Under the pieces are notes generated by a model. The model did not search any database. It saw nothing but the letters and a program-made list of their open reading frames with translations, and had not been told where the DNA came from. The position numbers were made by a program, and so were the translations under genes. Source: Sphingopyxis lindanitolerans (GTDB lineage: Bacteria > Pseudomonadota > Alphaproteobacteria > Sphingomonadales > Sphingomonadaceae). Taken from it: DNA of 64,000 nucleotides. The stretch spans positions 1-64,000 of the forward strand of contig NZ_PHFW01000004.1 in NCBI RefSeq assembly GCF_002993885.1, in the 5' to 3' direction. Shown piece after piece: positions 48,858 to 57,061 of this stretch. Position 1 is the first letter of the stretch. Each line of letters begins with the position of its first letter.

Positions 48858-49364
48858 CTAATAATGAATGAGGGTCATGACGCGGGACTTCACCCATTCG
48901 CCGCGCTGGTTCGTCCATTCGGTCTCGTTATAGGTGTAGAGCGTCAGGCCGTTGCGGCCCTCCCGCTCCTCCCAATGGGTCAGGCGGGAACGGCTGGAGA
49001 TGACGTCGCCCGGCCGCATGCGCGCCCCGAACCTGTCGACCTGGCCGCCGTTCAGGATATTGTCGCCCTTCTTCGTTTCCTGGCCGGGGATCGCGCCCTG
49101 AAGCCGCAATTCCTCCTCGGTCAGTTCGCGGGGCAACTGCCAGGCGAAGGGGTTGAAATCCTCCGGCGCGACGATCCCGCCCCAGCGGGTCGTCCGGGCA
49201 TATTCCTCGTCCCAGAAGAGACGCGGCGGCATCTGCCCCCAATAGGTCGCTATCGCCCAGCGGCGTATGTCGGTGGCCGTGATCGGAAAGCTGGTCTCGA
49301 ACGAATGCCAGACGCCTTTCGACGCCTCCATCTGCGGCGTGACGAGGGTGGTCGCCTCTTCCAT
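48858..49364 (-). CDS. MaoC-like FAS1-type dehydratase domain protein
   Basis: The 168-residue hot-dog protein begins with FPITATDIRRWAIATYWGQ and has PRLFWDEEYA, GGIVAPEDFNPFAW and MRPGDVISSRSRL, the layout of MaoC N-terminal/FAS1-like domains. It lacks the second hot-dog. The start at ATG 49364 is chosen for GGGAGGA six bases upstream. With the neighbouring MaoC protein it may form one two-domain hydratase. Together they act between the CoA-transferase and the SDR. Confidence 0.82.
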   Translation of the reverse strand: MEEATTLVTPQMEASKGVWHSFETSFPITATDIRRWAIATYWGQMPPRLFWDEEYARTTRWGGIVAPEDFNPFAWQLPRELTEEELRLQGAIPGQETKKGDNILNGGQVDRFGARMRPGDVISSRSRLTHWEEREGRNGLTLYTYNETEWTNQRGEWVKSRVMTLIHY

Positions 49365-49384
49365 GGTCGGTCCTCCCATCGGTC

Positions 49385-50617
49385 CTAGAGCGCCACCGGC
49401 AGCCGGGCGATGCCGTTGATGCTCGCATGGCTCTTGAACTGGATGTCGGCCGGATCGGTCGCCAGCCGCACGTTCGGAATGCGCCGCAGCAGCGTTTCGA
49501 ACACGATCTGCAATTCGATGCGGGCCAGCGCCTGACCGATGCACTGGTGCACGCCATAGCCGAAGGCGACATGGTCGCGCGGGCGGCGGCGTATGTCGAA
49601 CTTCGCCGCATCCGGGAAATGCCCGTCGTCGCGGTTCGCCGCGAAGTTGAGCGGGATGATCCCTTCGCCCGCAGGGATCGTCACCCCGCCAATCTCTATA
49701 TCCTCCGTCGCGATGCGCAGGATGATGAGGTGCACGACCGTCAGATAGCGCAGCAGTTCCTCTATGGCGTCCGGGATCAGGGCCGGTTCCGCCTGAAGCT
49801 GCGCCAGTTGATCCGGATGCTCCAGCAGCGTCAGCATGCCCAGGCCGATCATGTTCGCGGTCGTGTCATGACCCGCGACCAGCAGCAGCCATGCGGTGTT
49901 CAGCACGTCCCGCCGCTCGATCTGGCCCTCCCGGCTGGCGCGCACCAGGTCGCCCAATATGTCGTCGCCCGGATCGTCCAGCTTCTCCCGCTCGGCGATC
50001 AGCCGGTCGACATAGTCGTTGATGTTCGCATAGGCCTCCGTGGCGCGCTCTATGGCTTCCTCCGTCCCCAGGCTGGCGGCCAGCAGCGCCTCCGTCTCCC
50101 GGTTGAAGAAGGGATGGTCCGACGGCGGCACGCCCAGCAGCCAGGCGATCACCGTGGAGGGGACGGGCAGGGCGATCTCCTCCACGAAATCGAACGGCTC
50201 CGAACGATCGATGATATGGTCGATATGCTCGTCGACCAGCGCCTGGATGCGCGGCCGCATGACCTCCAGCTTCTTCACGATGAAATGCTTGGAGATGAGC
50301 CGCCGGAACAGCGTGTGGCGCGGCGCGTCCATGTTGAGGAAGGTGCTTTCCTCCTCGCTGGGGCGCGGCAACAGTTCGATCTGGGGGAAGCCGGGCAGAT
50401 TCTGGTTCGAACTGACCCTGGGATCGGCCAGGATGCTCCGGACGTCGTTATAGCGGGTGACGAGCCAGGCCGGCGTGCCGTCGTGCAGGACGACGCGCCG
50501 GACCGGCTCGTGCTCGCGCAGCCAGGCATAGGCCGGCGGCGGATCATAAGTGCCGCGCTCCCAGGGGAAGGTGGTTTCGGGAACGGGCTTTTCCTGGATT
50601 TGGGTCTCTGTCGTCAC
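49385..50617 (-). CDS. Cytochrome P450
   Basis: A 410-residue soluble class I P450. The I-helix has AGHDTTANM near residue 245, the K-helix has EELLRYL (Glu-x-x-Arg), and the heme loop is FGYGVHQCIGQALARIE with the Cys ligand near residue 355. The length and lack of a membrane anchor fit bacterial three-component systems. A ferredoxin gene two genes upstream supplies electrons; no ferredoxin reductase is in the window. It probably starts the pathway by hydroxylating the substrate. GTG start at 50617. Confidence 0.94.
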   Translation of the reverse strand: MTTETQIQEKPVPETTFPWERGTYDPPPAYAWLREHEPVRRVVLHDGTPAWLVTRYNDVRSILADPRVSSNQNLPGFPQIELLPRPSEEESTFLNMDAPRHTLFRRLISKHFIVKKLEVMRPRIQALVDEHIDHIIDRSEPFDFVEEIALPVPSTVIAWLLGVPPSDHPFFNRETEALLAASLGTEEAIERATEAYANINDYVDRLIAEREKLDDPGDDILGDLVRASREGQIERRDVLNTAWLLLVAGHDTTANMIGLGMLTLLEHPDQLAQLQAEPALIPDAIEELLRYLTVVHLIILRIATEDIEIGGVTIPAGEGIIPLNFAANRDDGHFPDAAKFDIRRRPRDHVAFGYGVHQCIGQALARIELQIVFETLLRRIPNVRLATDPADIQFKSHASINGIARLPVAL

Positions 50618-50660
50618 TGGCTCGTGCCTTCTTCGTAGTGGGTGTCAGCGGTTCGTCGCG

Positions 50661-51761
50661 TCATCGGCCCGGCAGCAGGACCGGCTTGATGACCGAACCG
50701 GATGCAAGGTCGCGCTCGGCATCGTTGATCTTCTCCAGCGGATATCGGGCGATCAGCCGGTCGAAGGGAAAAAGCCCCTCCGACCAGAGTTCGATCAGTT
50801 GCGGGATCAGCAATTGGGGCACCGAATTGCCCTCGATGATGAAGGAAATTTGCTGCCCCTTCATCAGCGCCTCCTGCGGCAGGTCCAGCGGCGCGCCGCC
50901 GCCGCCCACCAGCCCCAGCTTCCCCCGCGCGCGCAGGGCCGCCAGGGCGCCGGCGATGACGGCGGGCGCGGCGGTCGTGTCCAGCGCATGGGTCGCGCCG
51001 CCCCCGGTGATGGACATGATCTGCTCGACCAGTTCGGGATCGCGGCCGGAGATGCGATGCGTCGCCCCCAGTTCCTGCGCGAGTTGCAGGCGGTTTTCGT
51101 GCAGGTCGACCGCGATCACCTTCCGCGCCCCGGCGATGCGCGCCGCCATGATCGCCGCCATGCCGACCGCGCCTGTCCCGAATATGACGACGCTGCTGTC
51201 GAAACGGACCTGCAGGGCGTTGAGGACAGCGCCCGCCCCGGTCTGGATGCCGCAGCCCAGCGGCCCCAGCAATTCTATGGGCAGGTCCGGCGACACCTTG
51301 ACCGCATTGCGCTCGGTCGCCAGCGAATGGGTGGCGAAGGACGACTGGCCGAACCAGCGCGTCTGCAATTCGACCCCGTCCGAATCCCGGCCCGACCGAT
51401 GCGATCCGGGCCGCAGCCCCAGTTCGTTCCGCTCGCTGAATTCGGAGCAGAAGGATGGCGTGCCGCCATGGCAATTGTCGCACCAGCCGCATGAATCATA
51501 GGTCAGGACCACATGGTCCCCGACGGCGAAGCGCGTGACGGAGGGGCCGACCGCCTCGACGATGCCGGATCCTTCATGGCCCAGCACGGCGGGCAGGGGC
51601 GCCCATTCGGCGGGGATATGCCTGACCACCAGGTCGGTGTGGCACATGCCGACACCGGCGACGCGGACGAGGATCTCGTTCCCGCCGGGTTCGGGCAGGT
51701 CCAATGGCTCGATGGCGAAAGGGGCTTGCGCATGGCGCAGGATCGCGGCGCTGGCGTGCAT
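50661..51761 (-). CDS. Zinc-dependent aryl/allyl alcohol dehydrogenase
   Basis: The 366-residue MDR enzyme has zinc ligands in GMCHTD, GHEGSG and CGIQTG, structural cysteines in CGWCDNC followed by FC, and the loop GTGAVGMAA. The pattern LGCGIQTGAGAVLN is typical of aryl-alcohol (XylB-like) and perillyl-alcohol dehydrogenases. ATG at 51761 follows AGGAGGAG. It lies between ferredoxin and P450, so it should oxidise the P450 product, a primary alcohol, to the aldehyde. Confidence 0.91.
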   Translation of the reverse strand: MHASAAILRHAQAPFAIEPLDLPEPGGNEILVRVAGVGMCHTDLVVRHIPAEWAPLPAVLGHEGSGIVEAVGPSVTRFAVGDHVVLTYDSCGWCDNCHGGTPSFCSEFSERNELGLRPGSHRSGRDSDGVELQTRWFGQSSFATHSLATERNAVKVSPDLPIELLGPLGCGIQTGAGAVLNALQVRFDSSVVIFGTGAVGMAAIMAARIAGARKVIAVDLHENRLQLAQELGATHRISGRDPELVEQIMSITGGGATHALDTTAAPAVIAGALAALRARGKLGLVGGGGAPLDLPQEALMKGQQISFIIEGNSVPQLLIPQLIELWSEGLFPFDRLIARYPLEKINDAERDLASGSVIKPVLLPGR

Positions 51762-51803
51762 GTCTTCGACACTCCTCCTGGAAGCGGAAAGCGGACCTGG
51801 AGG

Positions 51804-52019
51804 TCAGGCCTTCGGGGTCGCCGAAAGTCGGATCGCCGCCGCCGGGCAGACATTGGCGGAGGATCGGACCGCGGCTACGCTGGCTTCGTCGCCATCGTCC
51901 ACCGTGTCGCGCAGCAGGAGGACGACGCCATCATCGTCCTGATCGAAAACCCCGGGCGCCAGCATCACGCATTGGCCCGACGAAACGCACCTCTCCGGCA
52001 AGGTTTTTACTTGCATCAT
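51804..52019 (-). CDS. P450-type [3Fe-4S] ferredoxin
   Basis: A 71-residue acidic ferredoxin. The cluster cysteines are in CVSSGQC (Cys11 and Cys17) and ANVCPAAAI (Cys58, followed by Pro). Only three cysteines are in cluster position, which points to a 3Fe-4S centre, as in ferredoxins that feed bacterial P450s. It is the first gene of the leftward P450 operon. ATG at 52019 or 52016. Confidence 0.9.
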   Translation of the reverse strand: MMQVKTLPERCVSSGQCVMLAPGVFDQDDDGVVLLLRDTVDDGDEASVAAVRSSANVCPAAAIRLSATPKA

Positions 52020-52425
52020 CCACGCCTTGTTTTTTGTTATTTATGGCCGAATAGAATCGACAATGAACAAGCTAAATCTTCAAATTTTAAAATAAAGAAT
52101 AATAATTATCACCTATTGTCTCTTCAGTTCCGGAGGATTTGCAAAGTTGGCGCATATGCCCGGCGTGATACGCCCTGTCTTTGGTTATGACCTGTAACTT
52201 TCGCCATGGATGTTCGCTGGACGCCGAAGCCAATTTGCCGGTCGGCGCGCCGCGACATCGACAGGGCCATGGCGATCTGATATGCGGTTGAATCCACGCT
52301 TGGCCGATGGTCGGCAACAGATCGAACGCGCTTGGAGGACAGCAAACGCCCCAGCGCCGCCGAATGCCGGAACAGGGCCCAAGCGCCATAAGGCCGAGCG
52401 CCAAAAGAAAATGTCGGGAGAGGAG
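52020..52425. promoter_or_regulatory. Divergent regulatory gap, ferredoxin operon/TetR
   Basis: A 406-bp gap with no gene I can support. The stretch 52020-52130 is notably AT-rich and should hold the promoter of the ferredoxin-P450 operon. It contains GAATAATAATTATC at 52097-52110, with the inner palindrome ATAATAATTAT. This motif recurs, nearly the same, at 58086-58100 before the second antiporter. The TetR regulator encoded to the right is the likely binder of some site here, but no clear TetR-type palindrome was found. Confidence 0.5.
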
Positions 52426-53100
52426 ATGACCCAGATAAGAGCCTTCCCCATGAGCGAGTCCCCTGTCATCCCGTTGCGGGAGCGTCGCCGGCAGGAAACG
52501 ATGAACGAGATTCTCGATCTGTCGATCGAGGTCATAAGGCAGCAAGGCGTCGCCGGACTGAATCTCACGACGGTGGCGCGGCTTCTGGGCGTGCAGCCGA
52601 CCGCGCTGTACAAATATTTCCCGTCCTTGATGGCGGTCTATGACGCGCTCTACCGCCGCGCCGAAAACGATGTCCTGCATGAAGTCGAAAATGCCGTCGC
52701 GAGCGCCGAACCAGGCATGGCGGCGATAAGGGACGCGATGCTGGCCGTGGACCGATGGGCGACGGTGAACCCGGAAATGGCCCAGCTGCTCATCGGCCGG
52801 CCGATCCCCGGCTATATTCCCGCGCCCGACGCGCTGGACCCCAGCATCCGGATATTGGGCATTTTCCGCCAGTCGCTGGACCAGGCCGTGGCGCGGCGGC
52901 AACTGGACGCCGGCGCGGCCGGATCGCGGCATGTGCTGATGCTGGCCGCGCTGCTGACCGGGGCCTCCACCCTTCGGATGCTGCACGCCGAAGAACCGCC
53001 CTGCCAGGCGGATATGGAGGGGTTGATTCCCGATCTGGTCAGCATGTTCTTCAGGGCGTTCCCGCCCCAGGACGCGCCCGTCCCCGCCACCGACCTCTGA
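52426..53100 (+). CDS. TetR-family regulator
   Basis: The 224-residue protein has a TetR HTH (EVIRQQGVAGLNLTTVARLL, then GVQPTALYKYFPS) in residues 20-65 and a TetR_C-type ligand domain (VNPEMAQLLIGRPIPGY). The start ATG 52426 is selected because GGGAGAGGAG is directly upstream; ATG at 52411 is possible. It diverges from the ferredoxin-P450 operon and is the obvious candidate repressor of it. The ligand is unknown. Confidence 0.88.
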   Translation: MTQIRAFPMSESPVIPLRERRRQETMNEILDLSIEVIRQQGVAGLNLTTVARLLGVQPTALYKYFPSLMAVYDALYRRAENDVLHEVENAVASAEPGMAAIRDAMLAVDRWATVNPEMAQLLIGRPIPGYIPAPDALDPSIRILGIFRQSLDQAVARRQLDAGAAGSRHVLMLAALLTGASTLRMLHAEEPPCQADMEGLIPDLVSMFFRAFPPQDAPVPATDL

Positions 53101-53269
53101 TCCGTCGCATTCCCTTTCCGCCGGGTCCGTCGAGGACCGATAGCCGCCCGCGCAGCGCTGCGGTTCGGCCTGGACAGGACGAGCTATAAGGCGGGGGCGC
53201 CGGCCTGCCCGCGCCATTCCCATGCCGTCGGGAGCCGGCGGCGGCAGTCGTCATCCTTGAAAATATTAT

Positions 53270-53323
53270 GGTTGCAATTTTAAACCATAGGCGGCACTAT
53301 CCGCATGGTTGCAAAATTAAACC
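53270..53323. promoter_or_regulatory. Paired 17-bp operator, HxlR regulon (second site)
   Basis: GGTTGCAATTTTAAACC (53270-53286) and GGTTGCAAAATTAAACC (53307-53323) lie 37 bp apart, the same layout as the pair at 25118 and 25156. The first has full ATGGTT-N9-AACCAT symmetry. They sit in the 439-bp gap between the TetR gene and the OYE-type gene, about 215 bp before its start. No gene is seen in the gap. Confidence 0.7.
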
Positions 53324-53539
53324 GTAACGAGGCGCCGGGCGCGCCTGGTCGAAAGAAGCGGCCATGCCGTCCTGGAGTAGGGTGTCGGATGATCGATTTG
53401 CGCGGACAAGCACGTCAGCCATGGCCCGGCCCCTTCGGATCGTCCGCGCCCGGCTCCCTTGCGGAGAGAGCCGAACGACAGGGATGAAGTCCCGCGACCC
53501 TCGCCCCCTTTCCTCAGCCAGCATTGCCAGGAGTTGCCA

Positions 53540-54655
53540 ATGACCCAATCCGCCTTGTTCCAGCCGCTCAGGATCGGTCGGCTCGAACTGTCCCACCGCG
53601 TGGTGATGGCTCCGCTGACGCGGATGCGCGCCGGTCCGGGCATGGTGCCGCGCGACATCGCCGTCGAATATTATCGCCAGCGGGCGACGCCGGGCGGCCT
53701 CATCGTCGCGGAAGCATCCCAGGTGATGCCGACCGGCCAGGGCTATCCGCAAACCCCCGGCATCCATACGGCGGAACAGATCGCCGGCTGGAAAAGGGTC
53801 ACCGACGCGGTGCATGAAGCGGGTGGCCACATCTTCCTCCAGCTCTGGCATGTGGGGCGCATTTCCCATTCATCCTACCATGGCGAAACGCCGGTCGCGC
53901 CGTCCGCCGTCGCCGCCGCGGGCGATCATTTCACCGCGAGCTGGAAGCTGGAGCCGTTCCAGACGCCCCGCGCCCTTGAGCTTGAGGACATCGCCGCGAT
54001 CGTCGAGGCCTATCGCACCGGCGCCCGCAACGCGCTCGCCGCAGGATTCGACGGGGTCGAGATCCATGGCGCGAACGGCTATCTGATCGAGCAGTTCCTC
54101 CAGTCCCGCTCCAACAGGCGGCAGGATATTTACGGCGGATCGATCGCGAACCGCACCCGCTTCCTGCTCGACGTCACGCGCGCCGTGGTGGAGGAGGCGG
54201 GGGCCGACCGCGTCGCCGTGCGCCTGTCGCCCTTCGGCACCACCAACGATTCCGGCGAGGACGATCCGCTGCCGCTGTACCGGCATGCGATCGCCGCGCT
54301 TTCCGGCTTCCAACTGGCCTATCTGCACCTGATCGAACCGCGGATAGCCGGGACCGGCAAGGCGGACGTCCTCAATGATAGCGCGCCCTCCGCCGCTGAA
54401 CTCTTCCGCGACTCCTGGCCCGGCGTCCTGATCGCCGCCGGCGGTTATGAGGGGGCTTCCGCCCAGGAGGAAGTGGGCAAGGGGCTGGCGGACGCGATCG
54501 CCTTTGGGCGTCCGTTCATCGCCAATCCCGACCTGGTCGAACGAATCCGCCTGGGCGCTCCGCTCAACCCCTGGGACCGTCCGACCTTCTACGGCGGCGA
54601 TGCCAAGGGCTATACCGATTATCCGACGCTGGAAACGCTGAACGCAGCGGCCTGA
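53540..54655 (+). CDS. Old yellow enzyme family alkene reductase
   Basis: The 371-residue FMN TIM-barrel protein has MAPLTRMRA at the N-terminus, LQLWHVGRISH, the GFDGVEIHGANGYLIEQFLQ stretch (substrate-binding pair His-Asn is H-G-A-N), SNRRQDIYGGSIANR and AFGRPFIANPDL near the C-terminus. It is of the NemA/OYE class. It reduces activated C=C bonds of enones, quinones or nitro compounds with NADPH. ATG at 53540 after AGGAG. The HxlR-type operators upstream link it to the PTGR-type reductase at 26079, which has a similar chemistry. Confidence 0.92.
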   Translation: MTQSALFQPLRIGRLELSHRVVMAPLTRMRAGPGMVPRDIAVEYYRQRATPGGLIVAEASQVMPTGQGYPQTPGIHTAEQIAGWKRVTDAVHEAGGHIFLQLWHVGRISHSSYHGETPVAPSAVAAAGDHFTASWKLEPFQTPRALELEDIAAIVEAYRTGARNALAAGFDGVEIHGANGYLIEQFLQSRSNRRQDIYGGSIANRTRFLLDVTRAVVEEAGADRVAVRLSPFGTTNDSGEDDPLPLYRHAIAALSGFQLAYLHLIEPRIAGTGKADVLNDSAPSAAELFRDSWPGVLIAAGGYEGASAQEEVGKGLADAIAFGRPFIANPDLVERIRLGAPLNPWDRPTFYGGDAKGYTDYPTLETLNAAA

Positions 54656-54669
54656 ACGAAGGTCGGACC

Positions 54670-54698
54670 GGGCCGCCTTCGCCCGCGGAAGGCGGCCC
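54670..54698 (+). terminator. Hairpin terminator after OYE gene
   Basis: GGGCCGCCTTC and GAAGGCGGCCC form an 11-bp perfect stem with a 7-nt loop, 15 bp after the stop. The following bases CCTTGA give no strong U-tract. Confidence 0.6.
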
Positions 54699-54737
54699 CC
54701 TTGAAGAGACGTCAGAGAATTCGGGAAGGATGCAGGA

Positions 54738-55025
54738 ATGGCGGTCTACACAGTGGCTCAGGTCAAGATCAACGACGGCGAGAGATATGAGAAATATCGG
54801 GAGCGCTTCGGCGCGGTGCTCCAGCAATATGATGGCCGGCTCGTCGCCGCCGACGACAATCCGGTCGTCCAGGAAGGCCAATGGTCTTATGAGAAGATCG
54901 TGATCCTGGAATTCGCCGATCTGGACGCCTTCAACGCGTTCGCCGACAGCGAAAGCTATCGCGAGATCGCGGCCCATCGCCATGCCGGGGCGGACAGCCT
55001 TATCCTCGTCGCGAAAGGACGCTGA
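54738..55025 (+). CDS. DUF1330 protein
   Basis: A 95-residue dimeric alpha/beta-barrel (ferredoxin-like) protein with VYTVAQVKINDGERYEKYRE at the start and the DUF1330 core VILEFADLDAFNAFADSESY. Molecular role is not known for this family; members often sit beside catabolic genes. It is framed by two hairpins, after the OYE gene and before MarR, and so is probably its own transcript. Confidence 0.85.
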   Translation: MAVYTVAQVKINDGERYEKYRERFGAVLQQYDGRLVAADDNPVVQEGQWSYEKIVILEFADLDAFNAFADSESYREIAAHRHAGADSLILVAKGR

Positions 55026-55084
55026 ACCGGCGCGCAGGCGCTCCATCCGGGGGAAAACGCCGGCGGAATCCCTATTGCGACCCC

Positions 55085-55106
55085 CGGCCGGCACCGTACG
55101 GCCGGC
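55085..55106 (+). terminator. Hairpin after DUF1330 gene
   Basis: CCGGCCG and CGGCCGG form a 7-bp stem with an 8-nt loop, 60 bp after the stop. No U-tract. Confidence 0.45.
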
Positions 55107-55170
55107 TTCCCCGGCGCGGCAATGCGCCTGGGGGGTCGACAGGCGTGCGCCATAAGTGTATGCTCACACA

Positions 55171-55659
55171 ATGAGCGCGCTACGACCCATCGCCTTCCTG
55201 GAGGAAGTCAGGAACACGCCCCACATCTGCCTCGCGGAAGGTCTGCGGGCGGCCAATCGCGCCGTCATGAAGCATTATGTCGACAGCATGGCGGGATCGC
55301 CGGTCAATCCGGTGCAGATGTCGCTGCTCATGCGCGTCTATTATCTGCGCAACGCGACCATGCAGACGCTTGCCCAGCATATGGAGACCGATCGCACCAC
55401 GACGACGCGCAACGTCGATGTGCTGGTGCGGGACGGATTCCTGGAGATCGGGGAGGGCAAGGACAGGCGCCAGCGGCTGGTGCGCTTGACGGAGCGCGGG
55501 CATGAGGCGCTGGAGGTGTCGATCCCCAAATGGCGCAAGGCCCAGGATGAGCTGAAAAATGCGCTGGGCGACGAATTGTGGAACAATATCCTGCGCGAAG
55601 CCCGGACGTTGATCGAGCTTGGCGGCATCGCCTGCGATCGCACTGCCCAAGCGGCCTGA
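55171..55659 (+). CDS. MarR-family regulator
   Basis: The 162-residue winged-helix protein has the MarR core: MQTLAQHMETDRTTTTRNVDVLV (residues about 68-90) and the wing GEGKDRRQRLVRLTERG (about 97-113). ATG 55171 is preferred by family length. No ribosome site precedes it; an ATG in the same frame lies at 55159. An imperfect GTGT/ACAC dyad at 55156-55169 abuts the start and could be an autoregulatory site. Targets may be the DUF1330 or hydroquinone-reductase genes next to it. Confidence 0.85.
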   Translation: MSALRPIAFLEEVRNTPHICLAEGLRAANRAVMKHYVDSMAGSPVNPVQMSLLMRVYYLRNATMQTLAQHMETDRTTTTRNVDVLVRDGFLEIGEGKDRRQRLVRLTERGHEALEVSIPKWRKAQDELKNALGDELWNNILREARTLIELGGIACDRTAQAA

Positions 55660-56030
55660 GGCATTCCCGACCGATCGGGCCGACATGGCCACCGCGCATG
55701 CGTTCGGGCGGCGCCGCAATGCCGCGGCCTGTCTACATCCAGAAAATGGATAAGGGGTTTTCATAATCCGCGCTTGAAAGCGGGGGCGCCACATCCTTTG
55801 TGGTTCCGCATAATATGCGCGTGGAGAGAGAGAGAATGGCCTCATCGTCCGTCCTGCCGGAATCCTGTGGCCCTGTCGTCCTTCCTCGTTCTGACGGATT
55901 TCGATCCCATGACGCGCCGGCGCAGCATCCCGGATGCGCGGGATGAGCGCCGTCTCTCGCCGATCATGCGCGAACCTGCCCGGCATCATGCGAAGCGGAT
56001 CGGCCGGGCCGAAGATGGAGATACCGATAT
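55660..56030. other. Intergenic, 371 bp, no supported gene
   Basis: I see no RNA gene or conserved protein. One short frame of 36 codons begins at 55836 (ATG after a GGAGAGAGAG purine run) and stops at 55946; it could be a leader peptide but has no known relative. A small CGCTT/AAGCG dyad lies near 55771. The gap must hold the promoter of the downstream glutathione-transferase gene. Confidence 0.4.
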
Positions 56031-56993
56031 ATGGGCCTGTTGGTTGACGGCGTCTGGCGCGACGCCTGGTATGACACGAAATCGAGCGGCGGCAGATTCG
56101 TGCGCAAGGAATCGCAATATCGCGACGGGCTGGACGGCCGTTTCCAGGCCGAGCCGGGCCGCTATCATATCTATGCCGGCTTCGCCTGTCCCTGGGCGCA
56201 CCGCGTCCTCATCATGCGCGCGCTCAAGGGGCTGGAGGGGTTGATCTCCGTCTCCATGGTCAATGCGTTCATGGGCGAGAAGGGCTGGACGTTCCTGCCG
56301 GGCGAGGGCGTCGTGCCGGACAGCGTCAACGGCGCGCAATATCTCTATCAGGTCTATCTGGCGGGCGATCCGACCTATACCGGCCGCGTGACCATCCCGA
56401 TCCTGTGGGACAAGTTCGAGAAGAGGATCGTCAACAATGAATCGTCGGAGATCATCCGGATCCTGAACTCGGCGTTCGATCATGTGGGGGCGCTTCCCGG
56501 CGATTATTATCCGCAGGAATTGCGCGCCGAAATCGACGCGATCAACGCGCGCGTCTACGAAACGCTCAACAACGGCGTGTACCGTTCGGGTTTCGCGACG
56601 ACGCAGGAAGCCTATGAGGAGGCGGTCCATCCGCTGTTCGAAACGCTCGACTGGCTGGAGGAGCATCTGACGGGCAGGGAATGGCTTGTCGGAGACAGGC
56701 TGACGGAAGCGGACATCCGCCTGTTCACCACGCTGGTCCGCTTCGATGCGATCTACCACGGGCATTTCAAATGCAATCTGCGCCGCATCGCCGACTATCC
56801 CAATCTTTCGCGGCTGACCTGGAAGCTGGCGTCCCATGAGCGCGTGGCGCCGACCATCGATCTGCGCCATGCCAAGGCGCATTATTACCGCAGCCACACC
56901 AGCGTTAATCCCACGGGCATCGTGCCCGTCGGCCCGGCCGAACCATTGGGGCCGGGCCATTCGCTGACCGGAATCCAGCCTCTTCCGGCTTGA
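56031..56993 (+). CDS. Glutathionyl-hydroquinone reductase (xi-class GST, PcpF-like)
   Basis: The 320-residue xi-class transferase has the redox cysteine in FACPWAHR (Cys53), followed by the ALKGLEGLISVS and LYQVYLAGDPTYTGRVTIPILWD segments (each seen as family landmarks) and a C-terminal GST helical domain with LTEADIRLF. It reduces glutathionyl-hydroquinones back to hydroquinones with glutathione. PcpF does this for pentachlorophenol degraders and repairs conjugates that form from quinones. Together with the PcpA/LinE-type dioxygenase at 61081 it indicates hydroquinone chemistry in this region. Confidence 0.92.
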   Translation: MGLLVDGVWRDAWYDTKSSGGRFVRKESQYRDGLDGRFQAEPGRYHIYAGFACPWAHRVLIMRALKGLEGLISVSMVNAFMGEKGWTFLPGEGVVPDSVNGAQYLYQVYLAGDPTYTGRVTIPILWDKFEKRIVNNESSEIIRILNSAFDHVGALPGDYYPQELRAEIDAINARVYETLNNGVYRSGFATTQEAYEEAVHPLFETLDWLEEHLTGREWLVGDRLTEADIRLFTTLVRFDAIYHGHFKCNLRRIADYPNLSRLTWKLASHERVAPTIDLRHAKAHYYRSHTSVNPTGIVPVGPAEPLGPGHSLTGIQPLPA

Positions 56994-57061
56994 TCCTGCC
57001 GGTCCGCCCAAGGCAGCGGCCCGGCCGCAAAAGCGCCAATAGTCGAACAGGGGTCGTCCCG

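Noticed and set aside
51804..52019. Ferredoxin as a 4Fe-4S type
   Set aside because: Only three cysteines are in cluster position (two in CVSSGQC, one before Pro), so a 3Fe-4S centre is more likely.
53287..53306. The two paired 17-bp repeats as a CRISPR or iteron array
   Set aside because: There are only two copies per place, with unrelated spacers of about 20 bp, and the same layout before another gene; operator sites explain them better.
55836..55946. 36-codon frame with a purine-rich ribosome site before the hydroquinone reductase
   Set aside because: Too short and without recognisable sequence to be called a gene; could be a leader peptide, but nothing else supports it.
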